Source: Saprospiraceae bacterium (GTDB lineage: Bacteria; Bacteroidota; Bacteroidia; Chitinophagales; Saprospiraceae). Taken from it: a DNA stretch of 5,687 bases. This document shows positions 1 through 5,332 of the stretch, in pieces (within the stretch, counting starts at the first letter, position 1; each line of letters begins with the position of its first letter). Made by a program: the position numbers and the translations under genes. Where the stretch lies: the NCBI GenBank assembly GCA_025455635.1, contig JALOMF010000301.1:1-5687 (forward strand), in the 5' to 3' direction. The notes beneath the pieces are model-generated. The model made no database searches. It worked only from the letters and a program-made list of their open reading frames with translations, and was not told where the DNA came from.

Positions 1-945
1 GAGCGGGTCAATGTTCTCGTCGCAGGTTTCCCAGGCGAGGAAGTCCGCCAGTGTGTTCATTGCGGCAGCCTGCGGCTGGATGCTCGTGAAATCGCCAATC
101 ACGCAGATGCCCGTCGTGTTGCCGTTTTGGGCGCAAAAATGGGCACCGAGCCTGCCATCTCCCCTACCCTCGTACAGTACGCCGTTCGGGTCAACGAGCC
201 AGTTATAACCGATGTCGTCCCAGCCGTTCACGTTCACATGGAAGTCCCAAAACGAGCGCACCACGGCTGCCCAGTCGCTGGACACGTTTGTGCCCGCCGA
301 GTGATGGATGATGACGTGCGTCGGGTCAGGCACGAAGTCCGGCGTGGGGTCGGTGGGGCAAGAGCCGTCGGGGCACCAGTCGAGGCGGCCCTGGAAGGGG
401 GGCTGGGGGCAGGAGCAAACGGATTGCGGATTTTGGATTGCGGATTGCGGATTGGGGGCCGTGGGGGGTTGGCTGGGGCCGGGGTCGAAGAAGTGGATTT
501 CGAGGGAGTCGATTTCGGCATACCCTACATGTCGAATTCCAAAAAGTTTAGTTGTTTTATCGAGAAAAAAAAGCTCACTCACATGCTTACCATTTATTCT
601 CTCTACATGTCCATCTTTATGAACATCAAATTGTTTATAGTTAGGATGTGCAAAGTGGAATACCGCATCTATTTTATCAATTTCCTCATTCCAGTTATGT
701 GAGTACCAAACTATTGAAGCTGCTATAAATTCGCCCTGTATGCTGTCAAATGGTGGTAGCTCTCTTTTAACAGTTCGTTCAAAGAAATAAGGTTCAAACT
801 TTCTTTTATAGCTTTCGATGTGTTTTGCAGGATACTTAAATATCCTTCGCTGCGTCTGCGCCCCCAAATCCCCCACCAAAAACAAGCAAGCCACAAAGGC
901 AACCCAGGCTATCGTTGTACTTTTTTTCATCATTTTATTTTTCAT
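1..945 (-). CDS. Secreted PGRP-type N-acetylmuramoyl-L-alanine amidase (Amidase_2 fold), C-terminus beyond window
   Basis: The reading frame is open for 315 codons, from ATG at 943-945 to the window edge; an in-frame stop at 976-978 lies upstream. Residues 1-30 form a signal peptide: a basic start (MKNKMMKKS), a hydrophobic core (IAWVAFVACLFLVG), and a likely cut near GA/QT. Residues 31-155 are an AT-rich domain I cannot name. Residues 156-209 are a Pro/Gln/Cys-rich linker with CSCPQPP and DWCPDGSCP. Residues 210-315 match the peptidoglycan-recognition/amidase family: HVIIHHSAGTN (H214 or H215 as first zinc ligand), GWDDIGYNWLVDPNG (Y247, the conserved catalytic-site tyrosine), YEGRG, and GAHFCAQN followed by GICVIGDF. 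In this family such enzymes cut the bond between MurNAc and L-alanine in peptidoglycan. The remaining zinc ligands normally sit further downstream, outside this window, so I cannot tell a working amidase from a binding-only protein. A secretion-sorting tail could also lie beyond the edge. Sure of the domain; unsure of activity. Confidence 0.9.
   Translation of the reverse strand, partial: MKNKMMKKSTTIAWVAFVACLFLVGDLGAQTQRRIFKYPAKHIESYKRKFEPYFFERTVKRELPPFDSIQGEFIAASIVWYSHNWNEEIDKIDAVFHFAHPNYKQFDVHKDGHVERINGKHVSELFFLDKTTKLFGIRHVGYAEIDSLEIHFFDPGPSQPPTAPNPQSAIQNPQSVCSCPQPPFQGRLDWCPDGSCPTDPTPDFVPDPTHVIIHHSAGTNVSSDWAAVVRSFWDFHVNVNGWDDIGYNWLVDPNGVLYEGRGDGRLGAHFCAQNGNTTGICVIGDFTSIQPQAAAMNTLADFLAWETCDENIDPL
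421..455. repeat. Five tandem 7-bp units inside the amidase linker
   Basis: On the plus strand the units read ggattgc, ggatttt, ggattgc, ggattgc, ggattgg. Three are identical and two differ only in their last bases. They encode the linker residues 164-175 (PNPQSAIQNPQS). Because 7 is not a multiple of 3, gaining or losing a single unit would shift the frame upstream of the amidase domain; a change of three units would keep it. The array sits in a low-complexity linker, where an in-frame insertion would be tolerated. Confidence 0.85.
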
Positions 946-970
946 AAAAAGCGGAAACCACCGCCCGCCC

Positions 971-978
971 CAAAATTA
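971..978 (-). promoter_or_regulatory. Candidate -7 box for the amidase gene
   Basis: Read on the minus strand this is TAATTTTG, an exact match to the Bacteroidota -7 consensus TAnnTTTG, 25 bases upstream of the ATG at 943-945. Transcription would start near 964 and give a leader of about 20 bases. No well-spaced TTTG/TTG -33 element is visible: the two candidates lie 11 and 27 bases away. The rest of this divergent intergenic region (946-1160) is AT-rich. I found no equally good -7 box for serA, only loose TA-AAA-TTTG and TTTATTTTG strings near 1080 and 1101. Confidence 0.4.
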
Positions 979-1160
979 TAAACTTTGTGCAAAGAAACTG
1001 TCTTCCAAAGGTTTTGGGCAAACTGGCTTTTGCCATTGTCCACGGCAATTAAAGCAATTTCAACGGTGACTTTGTTCACTAAAATTTGCTGGGAAAATCC
1101 TTTATTTTGCAGCCGATTCACCTACCGAATAGCCAAACACACCGCTAAATTTTTACCAAA

Positions 1161-2102
1161 ATGATTAAAATTCTCGCCAACGACGGCATCCACCCGGACG
1201 GCAAACTGCTGCTCGAAGAAGCAGGCTTTGAAGTTGATACCAACAAAGTCCCGCAAGAGAAACTGGCCGAGGTGCTGCCCGGCTACGACGTCATCATCGT
1301 GCGCAGCGCCACCAAGGTTCGCCAAGACCTGATTGACGCCTGCCCTAACCTCAAAATCATCGCCCGTGGCGGCGTCGGCCTCGACAATGTGGACGCTGAG
1401 TACGCCCGCAGCAAGGGCATCCATGTCTGCAACACGCCCAAGGCGAGCAGCCGTGCCGTGGCAGAGCTGGTGTTCACGCACTGCTTCAGCCTCGCCCGCC
1501 TCATCAACCAAGCCACCCGTGAAATGGCAACTGGCGATTTTGAAAAACTGAAGAAAACCTGCTCGGCGGGTATCCAGCTTCGGGGCCGCACGATGGGCAT
1601 CATCGGCTTTGGCCGCATTGGGCAAGAAGTGGCCCGCATGGCCATCGGCCTCGGCATGGAAGTAGTGGCCACCGACCTCGTCGTGAATGAATCCAATATT
1701 GAAATCAGGATTTTCAACAGCAAAACCGTCAGCCTGAACGTTCATATCGAAACGACCACACTGGAAGAAGTGCTCCGCAAATCGGACTTTATCACCGTCC
1801 ATGTTGGCGGCAAGCAGGCCATTATTGGTGCCGATGAAATCGCCAAGATGAAGGACGGCGTCATCCTCGTGAACACCGCCCGTGGTGGTTCCATCAACGA
1901 AGACGCCCTGTTGGCTGGCCTTGCCTCCGGCAAAATCGGTGGCGCTGGCCTCGATGTTTTTGTCGGTGAACCAACGCCACGCCCTGAGCTGCTCAACCAT
2001 CCCCGCATCTCCGTTTCCCCGCACGTCGGTGGCTCCACGCAGGAGGCGCAGTCGGCAATTGGGATGGAACTTGCGGAGCAGATTATTGAGAAATTGGGGT
2101 GA
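1161..2102 (+). CDS. serA: D-3-phosphoglycerate dehydrogenase, short form without ACT domain
   Basis: The 313-residue protein belongs to the NAD-dependent D-2-hydroxyacid dehydrogenases. Known role of the family member: oxidation of 3-phosphoglycerate to 3-phosphohydroxypyruvate, the entry step of serine synthesis in the cytoplasm. Visible motifs are RGGVGLDNVD (69-78), the nucleotide loop GFGRIG (149-154) with acidic D172 after the second strand, the catalytic arginine in NTARGG (R241), the catalytic glutamate in DVFVGEP (E270) and the catalytic histidine in SPHVGGST (H288). The segment from 173 to 200 is longer than in E. coli SerA and runs as alternating beta-like residues, as I recall from Bacteroidota homologues. 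The chain ends soon after the substrate-domain helix, so the C-terminal ACT domain that binds serine in E. coli SerA is absent and serine feedback through that site is not expected. The start is preceded by an A/T-rich leader (ttaccaaa). No serC lies alongside. Another 2-hydroxyacid substrate remains possible. Confidence 0.88.
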   Translation: MIKILANDGIHPDGKLLLEEAGFEVDTNKVPQEKLAEVLPGYDVIIVRSATKVRQDLIDACPNLKIIARGGVGLDNVDAEYARSKGIHVCNTPKASSRAVAELVFTHCFSLARLINQATREMATGDFEKLKKTCSAGIQLRGRTMGIIGFGRIGQEVARMAIGLGMEVVATDLVVNESNIEIRIFNSKTVSLNVHIETTTLEEVLRKSDFITVHVGGKQAIIGADEIAKMKDGVILVNTARGGSINEDALLAGLASGKIGGAGLDVFVGEPTPRPELLNHPRISVSPHVGGSTQEAQSAIGMELAEQIIEKLG

Positions 2103-2175
2103 AAGAAGTCTTCAGTTAGACAGTTGGCATTTGGCAGTCAGTCAACAGTCTATTAGTCAAGGTATTGCATAAATG

Positions 2176-2217
2176 AAAATGGGTAGCATCTTTCAAGGAA
2201 GCTACCCATTTTTTTTT
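2176..2217 (+). terminator. Intrinsic terminator downstream of serA
   Basis: A perfect 12-bp stem pairs aaaatgggtagc (2176-2187) with gctacccatttt (2201-2212) around a 13-base loop. It runs into nine T residues at 2209-2217. It lies 73 bases after the serA stop. On the minus strand the hairpin is followed by ttttcattta, so it may also stop transcription coming from the convergent protease gene. Confidence 0.9.
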
Positions 2218-2257
2218 GACCCACGCAACTGCTAAACAACTGTCAAACTGACTGCCC

Positions 2258-2273
2258 TCCCGATGAATCGGGA
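2258..2273. repeat. Palindromic 16-mer inserted in one inverted-repeat arm
   Basis: The sequence is tcccgat-ga-atcggga, a perfect 7-bp palindrome with a two-base centre. It occupies the extra segment that separates the outer and middle arms on the right side of the nested repeat and has no counterpart on the left. It may be a small dispersed repeat or a short hairpin in the 3' region of the protease transcript. No direct repeat that would mark a transposition event is evident. Confidence 0.6.
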
Positions 2274-2301
2274 CGAGTCCTGCCAACTGTCGAACTGCGG
2301 A

Positions 2302-3846
2302 CTAAAGCCCACGCACAGCAGCCCCCGGTTGTATCAGCCGCCCCGTCTCCCTCGTATTCTTCGTCTCTGCACCAGTTTCATTCAAAATATCGTATGCCTC
2401 CTTCGTGTTGAGGTCTGGTTTCAGGCTTTTCATCAAGCCCAAAAGCCCGGCAACGTAAGGCGTGGCCATGCTCGTGCCGTTCATCGTGGCATAAACGCTG
2501 CCGGGCATGGTCGAGTAAATCTTCACGCCGGGGGCAGCGATGCCCATTTTCACATCAGGCACCATATTGGAAAAAGAGGCCCGGCCTAGCAGCGTGTCCA
2601 CGGCACTGACGGTGATGACGCCGTCCACGTTGGCGGGCACGAAGTCTTTGGCATTGCGGTTGGCATTGCCTGCGGCAACGACAACGATGCAGCCTTTTTT
2701 GTTGGCGTAATCGAGCGCCTTCTGGTAGGCACGCTGGCGGCTGTCAGAGCTGAGGCCGCCGAGGGAGAGGGAAAGCACATCGGCACCCCGGTCGGCAGCT
2801 TCGAGCATCCCGTTGATGATGGACTGTTGTGTGCCACTACCACCATCCGACAGCACCTTCACGCTCGTAACTTGCACATAATCATTGGTTTGTGAAAAAG
2901 AGGCCACCCCTACCCCATTGTTGCTAACCGCTGCGGCGATACCTGCGCAATGAGTGCCATGGCCAGCCCGGTCAGAGTCGTAGCCAGATTTTGTGGAGGT
3001 AAAATTGGCCTTCAAGTCCTCGTGGTTGGCGTCCACGCCCGTATCGAGGATGGCGATGAGGGCACGTTTCGCAGGTTTTTTATCCTTTAAAATGGTGTAC
3101 AGCTCGTCCATCTTCATGGCGTCGAAGCCCCAGAGGTTGCCGAGGCCGGGGTCGTTGATGCCGTATTTTTTATTGGCGACGGGCGTAGTCTTCATTTGCT
3201 CCAGTTCCATCGGGGAGAGGGTCATTTGTTCGTTTTCTTCCAGCCACTCCACGGCGGCCAGTTCGGCGAGTTCTTTTTTCACCTTCGCAAAATCTTGGAC
3301 TGCAGGCACGTCCACCACGAAATAGTCGTCGAGGTCGGTGGCGGTAGCGTCATTTGGCTTAAAAGCGGGCAGGGCGACGAGGCCATATTTACCCAAAACC
3401 GACTGAATATCAGCCAGTTGCGCCCCTTCCCGGATTTCGATGAGCAGCTCGCCGTTTGGGTCGAGGTCAGTCGGAGTGGATGTGGCAGCCGTTTTTTGCT
3501 CTGCAACGGTAGCCTGTGGGAAGCTGCTTTTAAGTTTTTCAAAATAAAAAGCCCGAAGCCCGGTGAGCACGCCGAGCAGCGCCACGAGGTAGGCCCATTT
3601 GTTTTTCCTGAAAACACTGAGCAGCACGGGCAAGGCTCCTAAAACGAGCATTTCTCGCAACAGCATGGGGAACTTGTACGCCCATTGCCCCTCGGCCATC
3701 AGCCACGAAACGCCGAAGGCGGTAAAGCTGCCGAGGAAGAGTTTGCGAAGAAAATCGCTGCGCTGCTCGTCGTCACGAAAGTAGAACCATCCGCTGAGGG
3801 CAGCGAGGCTGAGGACGAAGGTGATTGGATAGAGGCTGGAGAACAT
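2302..3846 (-). CDS. Membrane-anchored subtilisin-like serine protease (family S8)
   Basis: The 514-residue protein has four hydrophobic segments (about 5-23, 37-51, 62-79, 84-101), a region resembling a subtilase propeptide or inhibitor (about 131-210), and a full subtilase domain (about 228-510). The catalytic triad is intact: D268 in AILDTGVD, H296 in GHGTHCAG, S459 in NGTSMATPYVAG, with oxyanion N394 in AAGNAN. YGINDPGLGNLWG (228-240) is the usual start of the mature subtilase fold. Positive charges sit in the loops after helices 1 and 3 (FRDDEQRSDFLRK and RKNK), which predicts both termini outside the cytoplasm and a periplasmic catalytic domain; this is inference. I chose ATG 3844-3846 because the further in-frame ATG at 4000-4002 lies inside a terminator hairpin and upstream of a candidate promoter, and because MFSSLYPITFVLSL starts the first helix directly. 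The substrate is unknown. It is a single gene converging on serA. Confidence 0.9.
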   Translation of the reverse strand: MFSSLYPITFVLSLAALSGWFYFRDDEQRSDFLRKLFLGSFTAFGVSWLMAEGQWAYKFPMLLREMLVLGALPVLLSVFRKNKWAYLVALLGVLTGLRAFYFEKLKSSFPQATVAEQKTAATSTPTDLDPNGELLIEIREGAQLADIQSVLGKYGLVALPAFKPNDATATDLDDYFVVDVPAVQDFAKVKKELAELAAVEWLEENEQMTLSPMELEQMKTTPVANKKYGINDPGLGNLWGFDAMKMDELYTILKDKKPAKRALIAILDTGVDANHEDLKANFTSTKSGYDSDRAGHGTHCAGIAAAVSNNGVGVASFSQTNDYVQVTSVKVLSDGGSGTQQSIINGMLEAADRGADVLSLSLGGLSSDSRQRAYQKALDYANKKGCIVVVAAGNANRNAKDFVPANVDGVITVSAVDTLLGRASFSNMVPDVKMGIAAPGVKIYSTMPGSVYATMNGTSMATPYVAGLLGLMKSLKPDLNTKEAYDILNETGAETKNTRETGRLIQPGAAVRGL

Positions 3847-3906
3847 TTTTCTTAGATGATGATGATGAATGAAGAATCTAGGTTTTTGCGTAAGCCAAAT
3901 CGTTTT

Positions 3907-3933
3907 CAAAAATAGCTGTGTACCAATTAGCAA
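3907..3933 (-). promoter_or_regulatory. Candidate promoter of the S8 protease gene
   Basis: On the minus strand the -7 box TATTTTTG (3907-3914) matches TAnnTTTG exactly. A TTG (3931-3933) lies 16 bases upstream as a possible -33 element, slightly closer than usual for Bacteroidota. Transcription would begin near 3900, leaving a leader of roughly 54 bases before the chosen ATG. The leader includes a short run of ATC triplets (3856-3867). This position supports the shorter protein start. Confidence 0.5.
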
Positions 3934-3980
3934 CCTGTGTTTTTCGACGAAAGGAGGCAAAGCATGTAAATACCCCGCTC

Positions 3981-4027
3981 CAAAAGCAAAACGGGCCGTC
4001 ATCTGGTCAGATGACAGCCCGTTTTGC
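3981..4027 (-). terminator. Long hairpin terminator of the grpE-dnaJ operon
   Basis: Arms gcaaaacgggc (3986-3996) and gcccgttttgc (4017-4027) pair perfectly over 11 bp. After one mismatch, gtcatctg (3998-4005) and cagatgac (4008-4015) pair over 8 bp, with a two-base tip. On the minus strand the stem ends in cccgttttgcttttgg, a broken U-tract, 21 bases past the dnaJ stop. The structure is nearly symmetric and could act in both directions. Confidence 0.85.
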
Positions 4028-4040
4028 GTAGCGACTACGC
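4026..4040. other. Small hairpin next to the dnaJ terminator
   Basis: The arms gcgtag (4026-4031) and ctacgc (4035-4040) pair perfectly around a three-base loop, between the dnaJ stop and the long hairpin, sharing two bases with it. It lacks its own U-tract. It may aid termination or protect the 3' end of the transcript, or be chance. Confidence 0.5.
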
Positions 4041-4047
4041 TTATTTC

Positions 4048-5223
4048 TCAAGAAAAATAATCTTTCATCTTATCAAAAAAGCCCCGCTCGCCCTTTTCAG
4101 GAGCTGGCTTGAAATTGGGCATGTCCTTCATTTTTTCGAGCATCCGGCGCTCCTCGTCGGTGAGTTTCTTGGGCGTCCACACGTTCACTTGAATGAGCTG
4201 GTCGCCTTTTTCATAACTCTGCACAGAGGGCAAACCCTTGCCTTTCAGCCTGAAAATCTTGCCTGCTTGCGTCCCGTTCGGCACCTTGATTTTCACGGGG
4301 CCTTCGATGGTCGGCACTTCGACGGAGGTGCCCAGTGCGGCATCTGCGAAGTTGATGTGCAGGTCGTAGATGACGTTGAGGCCGTCACGTTGCAAGTGCT
4401 CGTGCGGGATTTCCTCCACATTGATAAGCAGGTCGCCGTTCGGGCCACCTTTTGCGCCAGCGTTGCCCTTGCCGCCGAGCGAGAGCTGCATGCCCTCGGC
4501 CACACCAGCTGGGATGTCAATGTCGATTGTTTCTTCGCCGTACACCCGGCCATCGCCCTTGCAAGTGCCGCAGTTGGCGGTGATGGTTTCGCCGGAACCT
4601 TGACAGGTCGGGCAGGTCGTGGTGGTCTGCATCTGACCGAGGAAGGTACTGCGCACTTGGCGCACGTAGCCGGAGCCACGGCAGGTGCCGCAGGTCTGCA
4701 CGGAGCTTTTGTCCTTGGCACCGGAGCCGCCGCAGGTCTGGCAATGCACCTGCTTGTTTACCTTGATTTTTTTATTGACGCCTGTGGCGATTTCCTCCAA
4801 AGTCAACTTAACCTTGATTCGGAGGTTGCTGCCCCGTTGGCCTTGCGGGCGACCGCCGCCACTGCGTTGCCCGCCCCGGAAAAACTCGTCAAAAGGGCTG
4901 CCTCCTCCACCGCCGAACACGTCGCCGAACTGGGAGAAGATGTCCTCCATTGTCATGCCGCCGGGGCCACCACGGAAGCCCCCGCCGCCCATGTTCGGGT
5001 CAACGCCCGCATGGCCGTAACGGTCGTAGCGGGCTTTTTTGTCGGGGTTGCTGAGGATTTCATACGCCTCGGCAGCCTCCTTGAATTTCTCTTCGGCAGC
5101 TTTGTCACCGGGGTTTCGGTCGGGGTGATGCTCGAGCGCTTTTTTGCGATATGCCTTTTTGAGGGTGTCGGCATCGGCATTTTTGGCGACGCCAAGCACT
5201 TCGTAATAATCTCTTTTTGCCAT
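4048..5223 (-). CDS. dnaJ: Chaperone DnaJ (Hsp40)
   Basis: The 391-residue protein is a full type I DnaJ. The J-domain (1-70) opens with MAKRDYYEVLGV and carries the HPD motif (33-35) that stimulates DnaK ATPase. A Gly/Phe-rich linker spans about 71-130. Four zinc-binding repeats follow: CQTCGGSG (161), CGTCRGSG (178), CPTCQGSG (204) and CGTCKGDG (218), all eight cysteines present. The C-terminal substrate-binding domains run from about 230 to 355 (DIDIPAGVAEG, GDLLINVEE). In the cytoplasm DnaJ delivers unfolded proteins to DnaK. The start at 5221-5223 is chosen because it begins the conserved J-domain; an upstream in-frame ATG at 5320-5322 would add 33 residues unlike any J-domain extension I know. 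The gene follows grpE after 108 bases and ends at a strong terminator. Length and motifs are normal. Confidence 0.97.
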   Translation of the reverse strand: MAKRDYYEVLGVAKNADADTLKKAYRKKALEHHPDRNPGDKAAEEKFKEAAEAYEILSNPDKKARYDRYGHAGVDPNMGGGGFRGGPGGMTMEDIFSQFGDVFGGGGGSPFDEFFRGGQRSGGGRPQGQRGSNLRIKVKLTLEEIATGVNKKIKVNKQVHCQTCGGSGAKDKSSVQTCGTCRGSGYVRQVRSTFLGQMQTTTTCPTCQGSGETITANCGTCKGDGRVYGEETIDIDIPAGVAEGMQLSLGGKGNAGAKGGPNGDLLINVEEIPHEHLQRDGLNVIYDLHINFADAALGTSVEVPTIEGPVKIKVPNGTQAGKIFRLKGKGLPSVQSYEKGDQLIQVNVWTPKKLTDEERRMLEKMKDMPNFKPAPEKGERGFFDKMKDYFS

Positions 5224-5332
5224 TTTAATTGATGCAGTGTTTGCGTATTCATGTGGTTTGGTGTTCGTGGATGTTTGCCGACAACGGTTGGTTTCAAAGC
5301 AAACAAAACAACACTCAAGCACTCAAACACAG
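5224..5332 (-). other. grpE-dnaJ intergenic spacer
   Basis: This spacer holds no gene. On the minus strand it begins T/G-rich, with two copies of ttgagtg one base apart (plus-strand 5314-5328), and ends with attaaaATG, the A-rich leader typical of Bacteroidota. No TAnnTTTG box or hairpin terminator is evident, so dnaJ is probably transcribed from upstream of grpE. The GAGTGCTTG string resembles half of a CIRCE heat-shock operator but has no opposite half. Confidence 0.5.

Larger units (their letters stand above)
2113..2297. repeat. Nested inverted repeats flanking the serA terminator
   Basis: The outer arms are 2113-2129 (cagttagacagttggca) and 2281-2297, whose reverse complement is cagttcgacagttggca, a 16 of 17 match. 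The middle arms are 2133-2142 (ggcagtcagt) and 2247-2256, a perfect 10-bp match. The terminator hairpin lies at the centre. On the left the outer and middle arms are 3 bases apart; on the right they are 24 bases apart because of an extra palindromic segment. The right arm stops only four bases short of the stop codon of the protease gene. The arms are rich in CAGT words and may derive from a short intergenic repeat family. Confidence 0.75.

Noticed and set aside
234..521. 95-codon minus-strand frame rich in Pro, Ser and Arg
   Set aside because: It is an out-of-frame reading of the amidase linker and domain; the true frame there encodes PGRP motifs.
127..702. 191-codon plus-strand frame
   Set aside because: It is antisense to the amidase gene and changes character at the composition break, with no domain or plausible leader.
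818..1069. 83-codon plus-strand frame with a hydrophobic stretch
   Set aside because: The hydrophobic run is the antisense of the amidase signal peptide, and the frame spans the divergent promoter region.
1122..2024. 300-codon open frame antisense to serA
   Set aside because: It lies wholly over a gene with clear catalytic motifs, and its protein has no recognisable domain. Long antisense frames are expected over codon-biased GC-rich genes.
2263..2589. 108-codon plus-strand frame overlapping the end of the protease gene
   Set aside because: It is antisense to the conserved subtilase active-site region and has no recognisable features.
4024..5232. 402-codon open frame antisense to dnaJ
   Set aside because: It mirrors dnaJ through the opposite strand; its Ala/His/Val-rich composition is the complement of dnaJ codons, and dnaJ itself is beyond doubt.
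5314..5328. Possible CIRCE heat-shock operator upstream of dnaJ
   Set aside because: Only a GAGTGCTTG-like half is present, as part of a ttgagtg direct repeat. The TTAGCACTC half at the required spacing is missing.
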